Notes under the pieces: model-generated | Databases searched by the model: none | What the model saw: only the letters and a program-made list of their open reading frames with translations | Told to the model about the DNA's origin: nothing | Assembly: GCA_040755615.1 (NCBI GenBank) | Contig: JBFMAL010000050.1 | Span: 1 to 13,113, forward strand | Reading direction: 5' to 3' | Length of the DNA: 13,113 nt | Origin: DYEP01 sp040755615 | GTDB lineage: Bacteria > Bacillota > Sulfobacillia > DUSP01 > DYEP01 | Translations under genes and position numbers: made by a program | In this document: piece after piece, positions 6,543 through 12,425 of the stretch | Layout: every line of letters starts with the position of its first letter | How positions within the stretch are numbered: the first letter of the stretch is position 1

Positions 6543-7094
6543 GTGAGGATAGTAGGTGGAGAACGGAGAGGCTACCAACTGAAGGCGCCCCGGGGCCGCA
6601 AGACCCGGCCCACGTCTGACATGGTTAGAGAAGCGCTGTTTTCCATCCTCTCGCCTGTAGTGCAAGGCTCGGTGTTCTACGACGTTTTTGCAGGTTCGGG
6701 CGCAGTTGGGATCGAAGCCCTGAGCCGCGGGGCCGAGCGCGTCGTTTTCGTGGAGGAAAGCCCTGCCTCCTGTCGTATAATTAACATGAACCTGAAAAAT
6801 ACCGGGTATCTTAAAAGGTCGCTGGTACTCCAGAAAGACGTCTTCGCACTGGGAAGCCTGCGGGAGCTCCCCAGGGCGGATATCGTGTTCATGGATCCAC
6901 CGTATGACTCGGACCTCGCCGCACGCATTCTGCTGGCGCTGCCGGGCATCGACGCGCTGGGCGACGCGGGCGTGGTGGTTGTGGAGCATTCAAGACGAAT
7001 CCCATCTCCGGACATCGCGGGACCGTTCGTGCTGCGCCGGAGGAAGTACTATGGTGATACGGCGCTCGCTATCTATTACCGTCAGGAGGAATGA
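6543..7094 (+). CDS. rsmD: 16S rRNA (guanine(966)-N(2))-methyltransferase RsmD
   Basis: A 183-residue SAM-dependent methyltransferase that modifies G966 of 16S rRNA in the small subunit. It begins MRIVGGERRGYQL, followed by KTRPTSDMVREALFSIL, the family's N-terminal signature. SAM-binding motif I is DVFAGSGAVGIEALSRGA (47-64), the acidic end of strand two is VVFVEES, and the catalytic motif is FMDPPYDSDL (DPPY at 118-121). GTG at 6543 is preferred over GTG at 6534 because RsmD proteins normally begin M-R-I/V and because AGGTGA at 6532-6537 is well spaced from it; the upstream choice adds three residues and has a poor RBS. coaD follows after three bases, the usual rsmD-coaD pair of Firmicutes, so the two are translated from one message. 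Confidence 0.94.
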   Translation: MRIVGGERRGYQLKAPRGRKTRPTSDMVREALFSILSPVVQGSVFYDVFAGSGAVGIEALSRGAERVVFVEESPASCRIINMNLKNTGYLKRSLVLQKDVFALGSLRELPRADIVFMDPPYDSDLAARILLALPGIDALGDAGVVVVEHSRRIPSPDIAGPFVLRRRKYYGDTALAIYYRQEE

Positions 7095-7097
7095 CAT

Positions 7098-7574
7098 GTG
7101 AAGGTTGCGGTGTACCCGGGAAGTTTTGATCCTCTGACAAACGGTCATCTGGATATAGTGGAGAGAGCCGTCAAGATCTTTGACAAGCTATGGGTCGTGG
7201 TGTTCAGTAATCCGGGCAAGAACCCGCTGTTTTCCATAGAAGAAAGAGTGGAGATCATCAAAGAAGCCACTTCACACCTCCCGAACGTGGAGGTCGAACA
7301 CTCACACGGGCTTTTGTCCACCTACATGGAGAAGAAGGGTTCTGTAATTGTGCTCCGTGCTCTAAGAGCGGTGTCCGATTTTGACTACGAGTTCCAGCTC
7401 CACCTCATGAACAAGAAACTAAACCCGCTAATCGAGACGATGTTTATGATGACGGCATCTGAGTACTCGTTCTTGAGCTCAAGCATTGTGAAAGAGGTGG
7501 CTGCGTTCGGCGGGTGCATAGAAGGGCTCGTGCCTCGCAACGTGGCGGTCAGGCTTAAAGAGAAACTGAAGTAG
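7098..7574 (+). CDS. coaD: Phosphopantetheine adenylyltransferase CoaD
   Basis: A 158-residue PPAT, the usual length, which transfers AMP from ATP to 4'-phosphopantetheine to make dephospho-CoA, the penultimate step of CoA synthesis. It has the nucleotidyltransferase signature: YPGSFDPLTNGHLDIVERA with the T/HxGH motif at 14-17, NPGKNPLFSIEERVEII, and the C-terminal FLSSSIVKEVAAFGG (ISSTxVKE-type, 125-139). GTG at 7098 follows AGGAGGA inside the end of rsmD; the overlapping ATG at 7096 is out of frame and stops at once. The ATP-contacting loop reads LRALRAVSDFDYEFQ, so Ala88 stands where the family normally has Gly (RGLR). The arginines are kept and activity is likely. Confidence 0.95.
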   Translation: MKVAVYPGSFDPLTNGHLDIVERAVKIFDKLWVVVFSNPGKNPLFSIEERVEIIKEATSHLPNVEVEHSHGLLSTYMEKKGSVIVLRALRAVSDFDYEFQLHLMNKKLNPLIETMFMMTASEYSFLSSSIVKEVAAFGGCIEGLVPRNVAVRLKEKLK

Positions 7575-7599
7575 AATCGATAAGAAGGGGCGATGGGAG

Positions 7600-8148
7600 A
7601 TGGCAGACGACGTTATAACACTGCTCGAACGTATGGAGGAGATAGTGACAGAGAGCCCGCGGATTCCCCTTACGGCCAAGGCAATCGTGGACGAAGAGGA
7701 GCTGTTCGCGATAATCGATGAGATAAAGGAGAAACTCCCGGAGGAACTGAGAGAGGCGCGCTGGGTGGCTAGGGAGCGTGAGCGGCTGCTCAGCGAGGCG
7801 CGCCAGCAGGCTGAGCTGATTCAGAAAGAGGCGAGGGAGCGCTCTGCGGCGCTGGTGGCGGAAGCGGAGCGGAGGGCGGAATCCGTCCTGCGGGAGGCAC
7901 AGGTGAGGTCCGACAGATTGACCAGCGATCACGCCATCACCAAGAAGGCGGAAGAGCAGGCGCAACGGATCATAAAGCACGGACAGGACGTGGCTGAAGA
8001 GCTGCATCGGAAAGCAAGGCAGTACGCAGCGGAAGTGCTGAGTAAACTTGAAGTGCAGATGGAGAGGTCCATGTTGACGGTCAGGCAGTCCCGCGAAGAA
8101 CTGCTGCGGAGCATGGACGAGAGGTCTCCCGGAAAGGTGACGCAATAA
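7600..8148 (+). CDS. Coiled-coil protein of unknown function (DivIVA/F0F1-b-like)
   Basis: A 182-residue, highly charged protein. Residues 1-25 contain DDVITLLERMEEIV, a short amphipathic helix. Residues about 55-150 are a long predicted coiled coil rich in Glu, Arg, Ala and Gln (ARERERLLSEARQQAELIQK, ALVAEAERRAESVLREAQ), ending in a less regular tail. There is no signal peptide or membrane segment. This organisation resembles the stalk of ATP synthase b or the body of DivIVA-like proteins, and such a gene often follows coaD in Clostridia, where it is usually annotated only as 'ATPase' or hypothetical. The ATG at 7600 lies behind AGAAGGGGCGATGGGAG, 25 bases after coaD, so it is probably in the rsmD-coaD operon. 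Its function is not known to me. Confidence 0.75.
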   Translation: MADDVITLLERMEEIVTESPRIPLTAKAIVDEEELFAIIDEIKEKLPEELREARWVARERERLLSEARQQAELIQKEARERSAALVAEAERRAESVLREAQVRSDRLTSDHAITKKAEEQAQRIIKHGQDVAEELHRKARQYAAEVLSKLEVQMERSMLTVRQSREELLRSMDERSPGKVTQ

Positions 8149-8390
8149 CGGCACAGCGCCAGCCCGGAGCGTAGGAATGAGAGAATAGCTAAGCTAAAGA
8201 TTTCATGACTGCCGGTCAGGCGTGCCAGGAAGCGGTTTCCCAGTGACAGGCAACAGGTGACAAGGGAGACCTATTACGCCTATCGAATTGGTAGAGCGGC
8301 ACCCGAAAGAAAATATTTCGAGCGCTATGAAAGACGCTAGGGGCGCAGCATCAACAGCCCAAAATCTGTTTCGCTGTGGCGATATCGGCG
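8149..8390. other. Convergent intergenic region, no clear gene or terminator
   Basis: The coiled-coil gene and ylbJ converge here. An imperfect inverted repeat, GGTTTCCC (8234-8241) and GGGAGACC (8264-8271), encloses GTGACAGGCAACAGGTGACA, which is itself a direct repeat of GTGACA. Neither strand has a T-run after it. A tRNA-like TTGGTAGAGCGG at about 8288-8299 has no matching T-arm or acceptor stem. Confidence 0.4.
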
Positions 8391-9611
8391 CTATCTGCGT
8401 ATGACAATCACCTTTCCTTTCCTGAACACAGCGGTGAGTATTCCAGCGACGATCAACCCTCCCGTCACGTAACCGAAGCACATCAGCGAAAACCCAAGTC
8501 GTCCCACCCACGTGATCACGGACATGGCCTCGATTGTTGTCCTAACAGGCCGCGTGAGCACGTAGATTACCGGGCTTGCGGGGCCCATGAGGATGGCAGT
8601 GTACAGCGCCGCGAGCACCGCGTGGGCCAGCCTGCTGATCACGTACGGTCCCATGGAAATGTCAGTACCCTGTTTTATGCTGGCAACCTGGGCGTGAACC
8701 GAGAGCCCGCTCCAGGCGATAATTGCGCTTGCCATCACGACTCTCTGGTTCAAGACAGCCTCGGCAGTCGCGGCCATCTCTGTGCCGATGGTGATCTCAA
8801 ACATCCCGCCTACCATGGCAGCGACAAGGTTCGGGTGGATGCTAAAAGGGCTGAGCAGTAGTGAAAAGATCCAGCTGATAACGGCCACCGCGCCCATGAT
8901 GTCGAGTACACGTATGACGACTGAGAAAAGAATAATACACCCGCCTATGAGGAACTGGGTGTTCATTGAGTTCCGAACAGCATCACCCAGTAGCTGGCCG
9001 ATGCGACGTCCGTCCTTCTCCCTCGCGCGCGACATCTCGGCAACGGCGCGGGAGAGGATGAATCCCTTCCTGCCGGCCGAGCTGTGTACGATTTCCGCTC
9101 TGGGTGCGTAGAACCTGAGCAGCAGACCTACCGACAGGCTGGACAGGTAGTGAGCGATCATGATCACCGGCGCCACTTCAGGGAGTTTGAACATACCAAC
9201 CGCGACAGCACCTGACATGAACAGCGGATCGGCTGTGTTGGTGAATGACATGAGCCGCTCGGCCTCGTGCTTTGAACACATCTGGGCCCTGCGGAGTTTA
9301 CTCGTCAGCACCGAGCCGATGGGATAACCCGAAGCGAGGCCCATAGCCATGACGAAGGACCCGGTGCCGGGCACGTTAAACAGGGGTCTCATGAGCGGCT
9401 CAAGGAGCACTCCCATCCCGTGGACCACGCCGAGCCCCATCAAGATCTCAGAACCTATGAAGAACGGTAAGAGAGCGGGAAAAACGATGTCCCACCAGAG
9501 TTTGAGGCCCCTGATGGCCGCAGTGTATGCCGGCTCCGGGTAAATCACCATTGAAATTGTAAGTACGATCGCGCACAGTGCGAGCAGGTGATTCAATGTT
9601 CTGACTTTCAT
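8391..9611 (-). CDS. ylbJ: Sporulation integral membrane protein YlbJ
   Basis: A 406-residue polytopic membrane protein with two nucleoside-recognition (Gate) type halves, the normal size for YlbJ. In B. subtilis ylbJ is sigma-E dependent and needed for normal spore cortex formation and heat resistance; the transported substrate is unknown to me. Diagnostic segments: WWDIVFPALLPFFIGSEIL, LMRPLFNVPGTGSFVMAMG, LASGYPIGSVLTSKLRR, AERLMSFTNTADPLFMSGAV. The repeat half has GGMFEITIGTEMAATAEA and VMASAIIAWSGLSVHAQVAS. I count about eight to nine hydrophobic segments. The ATG at 9611 follows AAAGGAGGG. It points away from rsmD-coaD and ylbL, whereas the Bacillus orthologue is co-oriented with both, so a local inversion has happened here or in an ancestor. 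Confidence 0.92.
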   Translation of the reverse strand: MKVRTLNHLLALCAIVLTISMVIYPEPAYTAAIRGLKLWWDIVFPALLPFFIGSEILMGLGVVHGMGVLLEPLMRPLFNVPGTGSFVMAMGLASGYPIGSVLTSKLRRAQMCSKHEAERLMSFTNTADPLFMSGAVAVGMFKLPEVAPVIMIAHYLSSLSVGLLLRFYAPRAEIVHSSAGRKGFILSRAVAEMSRAREKDGRRIGQLLGDAVRNSMNTQFLIGGCIILFSVVIRVLDIMGAVAVISWIFSLLLSPFSIHPNLVAAMVGGMFEITIGTEMAATAEAVLNQRVVMASAIIAWSGLSVHAQVASIKQGTDISMGPYVISRLAHAVLAALYTAILMGPASPVIYVLTRPVRTTIEAMSVITWVGRLGFSLMCFGYVTGGLIVAGILTAVFRKGKVIVIRR

Positions 9612-9641
9612 CTCCCAAGCCCTCCTTTTGGAGATGACATT

Positions 9642-9672
9642 AGATTATACTACTGGGCCCTTTGGACTATGC
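9642..9672 (-). promoter_or_regulatory. Possible sigma-E-type promoter for ylbJ
   Basis: On the minus strand GCATAGT (9672-9666) has one mismatch to the sigma-E -35 KMATATT, and TATAATCT (9649-9642) is a partial match to CATACAHT after 16 bases, slightly longer than the usual 14-15. Transcription would begin about 10 bases before the AAAGGAGGG of ylbJ. The fit is moderate and supported by the known sigma-E control of ylbJ. Confidence 0.4.
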
Positions 9673-9717
9673 GGCACTCATTCGCTTGGGGCTTGTACCC
9701 TGGCATGAAGGAATACG

Positions 9718-9775
9718 GCGGCATACATTGAATAATCCTTTGAATGACGTGTACGGGGCAGCAAATGTACGCCGC
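9718..9775. repeat. Imperfect 12-bp inverted repeat between ylbJ and ylbL
   Basis: GCGGCATACATT (9718-9729) and AATGTACGCCGC (9764-9775) are inverted copies with one mismatch that still pairs as G-U on the plus strand. The 34-base interval has no further obvious pairing. The left arm also contains CATACATT, a perfect sigma-E -10 on the plus strand (9722-9729), but without a good -35. Confidence 0.55.
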
Positions 9776-9860
9776 TGGGAAGAATAGTGGTGTAGCGCAA
9801 GCCTTGCAGCTCTGCCGAGGGCTATGTGTGCATGTCGGCTATGCACTTTGGAGGTAATGG

Positions 9861-10862
9861 ATGGCAACGAGGGGTTTTCGCAGGTTCAGGCGGGCGCTTT
9901 TCGTGGTTTCCCTGATCGCGCTGTCCGGATGGGGGCTGTTTTTTGTGCCCACTGGCTTTCTGGCCGTATTCCCCGGGTCTGCATTGGAACTAGACAGGAT
10001 CGTCACAGTAGAGGGCGGAGAGAAGGCGAGTCAGGGGGACCTGCTGATGACCACTGTATCATCGCGAGACGCCAGTCCGGCTCTGTACCTTCTGGCGCTG
10101 ATCGATCCAAGGGTGGAGCTCAGGCGTAAGGAAGACATCCTGCCGCCCGGTAAGGATATGCGGGAGTACTGGGAAGACAACAGGCGCATGATGGAAAACT
10201 CGCAGAATATCGCAAAAGTCCTGGCACTTCAATACCTGGGGATTAAGGCAGAACTTAGGGGCCGGGGCGTATTGGTAAGGGGCGTCCTGCCCAGGGGCCC
10301 CGCCGCAGACAGGCTGAGGGAGCATGACGTGATAGTTTCCATAAATGGTACCCCGGTAGGTTTCGTGGAAGACCTGATGGAAGTGATGGCGTCCCGGAGC
10401 GTGGGCGAGAGGCTTAAAGTTGGCGTCATTCGTAATGGGCATGCCCAGACCGTTGAAATCACGGCAGGAGAGCACCCTGAGATCCCTGGTAGAGCCGGCA
10501 TAGGTGTGTACATCGAGACCTACGGGTTTGAAGCATCAATACCCCGCGAGATCACCATTTCCGCCGGGGGCGTTACCGGACCCTCGGCGGGGCTCATGTT
10601 TGCGCTCGAGATCATCAATCAAATGATCCCTGAAGACCTCACGTCCGGCGAGAGGATTGCAGGTACAGGTGTGCTACTCCCCGACGGCAGAGTGGGTGCG
10701 GTCGGAGGTGTCAAGCAGAAGGTGAGGGCTGCCGAAGCGGCCCGCGCCTCGGTGTTCCTGGTACCAAGGGCAAACGCACAGGACGCTGTGAGCGATCGAC
10801 TGAAGATCATTGTCGTGGACAGCCTCGAGGATGCACTGGCCAAGCTCCGGGCCCTGCACTAG
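9861..10862 (+). CDS. ylbL: YlbL-like membrane-anchored PDZ / Lon-type serine protease
   Basis: A 333-residue protein: a basic N-terminus followed by one membrane segment (about residues 11-37), then an extracytoplasmic part with a PDZ domain (about 125-200: GRGVLVRGVLPRGPAADRL, then HDVIVSINGTPV) and a C-terminal Lon (S16) protease domain (about 225-333). The Ser-Lys dyad is visible: Ser242 in GGVTGPSAGLMFALE and Lys285 in GAVGGVKQKVRAAEAA. Length and order match B. subtilis YlbL, a protease implicated with CtpA in degrading the DNA-damage checkpoint inhibitor YneA; whether a YneA homologue exists here cannot be seen. ATG at 9861 is preceded by TTGGAGGT; a closer ATG at 9857 is out of frame. 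Next to it ylbM would be expected, but only rubble follows. Confidence 0.92.
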   Translation: MATRGFRRFRRALFVVSLIALSGWGLFFVPTGFLAVFPGSALELDRIVTVEGGEKASQGDLLMTTVSSRDASPALYLLALIDPRVELRRKEDILPPGKDMREYWEDNRRMMENSQNIAKVLALQYLGIKAELRGRGVLVRGVLPRGPAADRLREHDVIVSINGTPVGFVEDLMEVMASRSVGERLKVGVIRNGHAQTVEITAGEHPEIPGRAGIGVYIETYGFEASIPREITISAGGVTGPSAGLMFALEIINQMIPEDLTSGERIAGTGVLLPDGRVGAVGGVKQKVRAAEAARASVFLVPRANAQDAVSDRLKIIVVDSLEDALAKLRALH

Positions 10863-10863
10863 C

Positions 10864-10992
10864 CGGGAGTTTTATGGACACGAAGTCATACCTTGTTTTG
10901 CACCAAAAGGTGAACTCAACTACCAGAGGGCCTTGATACTGCAAGAACCTTGGTTTGCGGAACTTCTGAGGTTATCGCCAGGAGTTCCTTAA
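10864..10992 (+). pseudogene. Orphan C-terminal-like gene fragment after ylbL
   Basis: Right after the ylbL stop, one frame reads REFYGHEVIPCFAPKGEL, then NYQRALILQEPWFAELLRLS and a TAA at 10990. The composition looks like real protein, but there is no start codon or RBS, since the frame runs back into ylbL in another phase. The last part lies in the 23-bp direct repeat, and the second copy of that repeat (11576-11598) continues in the same frame as AELLRLSRDFLTVRS. The family is not recognised. It is most likely the tail of a gene that was cut and partly duplicated here. Confidence 0.35.
10956..10978 (+). repeat. 23-bp direct repeat, left copy
   Basis: The 23 bases beginning TGCGGAACTTCTG and ending GGTTATCGC recur exactly at 11576-11598, 620 bases downstream in the same orientation. 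The flanks differ on both sides (TTT before and CAGG after, versus GTC before and GGGA after), so the identity is confined to this unit. It is too long for a normal IS target duplication. Confidence 0.9.
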
Positions 10993-11027
10993 GGACAATG
11001 GTAGGAGTGCGGGATTGTGAGGTTTAA

Positions 11028-11293
11028 AGTGGGGGTAAATTCCGAGAGGCATTTTCGAAAATGCTGGAAGCATCTTATGATGTGAAGATCTGGGACGAGG
11101 AAGGTTTTAGTGTTTGGCCAGAGGTCAAAAGGCATCTCCGATGTCGCGACTGAAAAACGGAAGGATAGAGGAAACATACACTGAGTATCTGGTAACGAGT
11201 TGTCTGAAGGGATTACTCCTGCAAAGACCTTATGGAGGATCATGCATAGACTCACGGTGTAATGTCAAGAGGAAATTAATGGCATTTAATTAG
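11028..11293 (+). pseudogene. Frameshifted unrecognised coding remnant
   Basis: Two adjacent frames look coding. From 11028 to 11153: KFREAFSKMLEASYDVKIW, then DEEGFSVWPEVKRHLRC. Then, one base back, 11141-11293 from an ATG: MSRLKNGRIEETYTEYLVTS, CLKGLLLQRPYGGSC and a Lys-rich end, KRKLMAFN. They join around 11141-11153, which suggests one gene broken by a single-base shift. I do not recognise the family. Neither frame has a strong RBS; AAAAGG lies about ten bases before the second ATG, which would be a 50-residue peptide by itself. It lies inside the interval bracketed by the 23-bp repeats and is therefore probably leftover from a larger lost gene. Confidence 0.35.
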
Positions 11294-11394
11294 GGTTAAT
11301 GTCAAAAAGGCAACGCAAATCCCTCCAACTACAGGTTAATTAGGTAGCTGGTAATAGATCCCAGTATAAAGGTGTGCGGTAAGCAGTTAAATGT

Positions 11395-11575
11395 TCACCG
11401 CCCCGGCGCGTAGATTTGGCCTTTGCTCAGCAGCGCATAGACCAGACGCACGAACTTCCATGCGGTTAAGACTAAAGCCTGCTTATGCTGGTGTTTGGTA
11501 GCCTCGGCATATTTGGCCTGGTAGTAGGCGCGGTACTCCTCGTTGTGCACCCCGCAACGAGTTGGCCGCCTCGTC
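11395..11575 (-). pseudogene. IS110-family transposase, C-terminal remnant
   Basis: On the minus strand the end of an IS110-type transposase is readable: AANSLRVHNEEYRAYYQAKY, AEATKHQHKQALVLTAWKF, VRLVYALLSKGQIYAPGR, stop at 11395-11397. The pattern NxEYRAYYQ followed by HKxALVxxAxKxVRLxYALL is typical of the family's C-terminus. An extra base in the four-C run 11550-11553 shifts the frame, so the upstream residues AANSLR are in another phase. Homology stops next to the 23-bp direct repeat at 11576, so everything N-terminal is gone, including the DEDD catalytic domain. This is about 60 residues of a protein that normally has 320-450. The orientation is opposite to the N-terminal IS110 remnant at 12664. 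Confidence 0.82.
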
Positions 11576-11598
11576 TGCGGAACTTCTGAGGTTATCGC
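11576..11598 (+). repeat. 23-bp direct repeat, right copy
   Basis: An exact copy of 10956-10978. It starts where IS110 homology ends and lies eight bases before the -35 of the yceD-rpmF promoter, so it marks a rearrangement junction. Confidence 0.9.
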
Positions 11599-11606
11599 GG
11601 GATTTC

Positions 11607-11636
11607 TTGACAGTGAGATCTTAGTGCAGATATAAT
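11607..11636 (+). promoter_or_regulatory. Consensus sigma-A promoter for yceD-rpmF
   Basis: TTGACA (11607-11612) and TATAAT (11631-11636) are both perfect hexamers, separated by 18 bases. The expected transcription start near 11643 lies about eight bases before the AGGTGG ribosome binding site of yceD. This is the strongest vegetative promoter visible in the window, fitting the need for ribosomal protein L32. Confidence 0.85.
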
Positions 11637-11663
11637 TATCATCGGCGACGAGGTGGTTCAACC

Positions 11664-12224
11664 GTGAAGATCAACATTGCCGAACTTAAGAAGCAAACAG
11701 GCCTTGTTGCGCAGTTCGACTTTTCGGAAAGAATCGACCACCTCCACGCGCACGGTCAGCAGTTTTCGTTTCCGAGGCCGGCCCATTTGCGGGTCGCCCT
11801 GACCAACACCGGCAACTCTTTCATCGCCGATTTCAGAGTGGAAGTGGATCTTCAGGCGGTGTGCGGCAGGTGCCTCGAAGAGTATGAAAAGCCACTGACG
11901 CTGGAGTTTACAGAAGAATACGTCCAGGGAGAACCCCGCGAGGATACCACCGCGCTTTCGTACACAGGGGACGTAATTGATCTGAGGGACGCCGTCAGGG
12001 AGAACATTCTCCTGAACCTGCCCTTAAAACCCATTTGCGGTGAGGAGTGCAAAGGGCTCTGCCCCGAATGCGGCGTAAATCTGAACCTGAACACCTGCAG
12101 CTGTGGACGAGAAGATGTGGATCTGCGCTGGGCAGATCTCTTAAAACTAGGGCTTCTGCCCAGGGAAGGGAGTGTAACGGATGGCAGTTCCGAAGAAGAA
12201 AACCTCAAAGGCAAGAAGAGATAA
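11664..12224 (+). CDS. yceD: YceD/YlbN family protein (DUF177), large-subunit rRNA maturation
   Basis: A 186-residue DUF177 protein. In E. coli YceD is linked to 23S rRNA accumulation, and the gene almost always precedes rpmF, as here. Segments: MKINIAELKKQTG start, FRVEVDLQAVCGRCLEEY with Cys67 and Cys70, YTGDVIDLRDAVRENILLNL, then LKPICGEECKGLCPECGVNL and NTCSCG, a Cys cluster (125, 129, 133, 136, 145, 147) likely to bind metal. The order NLPLKPxCxxxCxGLCPxCG is diagnostic. The start is GTG behind AGGTGG. The last 14 codons overlap the first 44 bases of rpmF in another frame; the extra hydrophilic tail (DGSSEEENLKGKKR) is simply rpmF read in a second phase. This suggests translational coupling, or readthrough past an ancestral stop. 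Confidence 0.93.
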   Translation: MKINIAELKKQTGLVAQFDFSERIDHLHAHGQQFSFPRPAHLRVALTNTGNSFIADFRVEVDLQAVCGRCLEEYEKPLTLEFTEEYVQGEPREDTTALSYTGDVIDLRDAVRENILLNLPLKPICGEECKGLCPECGVNLNLNTCSCGREDVDLRWADLLKLGLLPREGSVTDGSSEEENLKGKKR

Positions 12225-12357
12225 AAGGCGTGCCAACTGGAAACTTGCGGTGCCAGGGCTGATCGAGTGCCCGCAATGCCACGAGTTGAGGCTGCCGCAC
12301 AGAGCGTGTGCCCATTGCGGTTATTACAAGGGCAGGTCTATCGAGAAAGCTGAGTAA
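12181..12357 (+). CDS. rpmF: 50S ribosomal protein L32
   Basis: A 58-residue L32, a small zinc-ribbon protein of the large ribosomal subunit. It begins MAVPKKKTSKARRDKRRANW, the standard L32 start, and has the zinc motif CPQC (30-33) and CAHC (43-46) with HCGYYKGR after it, the C-terminal signature. All four Cys are kept, so it is the zinc-binding (C+) form. ATG at 12181 follows GGGAAGGGAG and lies inside the end of yceD. The Firmicutes order rpmF-fapR-plsX is broken here: after a hairpin, IS110 sequence begins. The gene looks intact and functional. Confidence 0.97.
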   Translation: MAVPKKKTSKARRDKRRANWKLAVPGLIECPQCHELRLPHRACAHCGYYKGRSIEKAE

Positions 12358-12381
12358 AAATGAACTAAATGAAAACGACAT

Positions 12382-12425
12382 GAGGCTGCCGGTACGAAGC
12401 ACCGGCGGCCTCTTCGCTTCTCTGG
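12382..12425 (+). terminator. Terminator-like hairpin after rpmF
   Basis: GAGGCTGCCGGT (12382-12393) and ACCGGCGGCCTC (12401-12412) form a 12-bp stem with one internal G-U pair and a seven-base loop. The following TTCGCTTCTCT is only moderately T-rich, so it may be a weak terminator or a processing and stability element protecting the rpmF 3' end. Confidence 0.6.

Noticed and set aside
8280..8345. tRNA-like sequence (TTGGTAGAGCGG resembles a tRNA D-arm)
   Set aside because: No matching T-arm (GGTTCGAATCC-like), no acceptor stem pairing and no CCA; only a box-A-like match.
10989..11255. 88-residue minus-strand ORF across the rubble
   Set aside because: Composition looks random (Phe/Cys/Pro-rich), no RBS, and the plus-strand frames over the same bases look more protein-like.
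10956..11598. 23-bp direct repeats as a phage or integron attachment pair or CRISPR
   Set aside because: Only two copies, 620 bases apart, no integrase, no tRNA, no regularly spaced units; better explained by local duplication or rearrangement.
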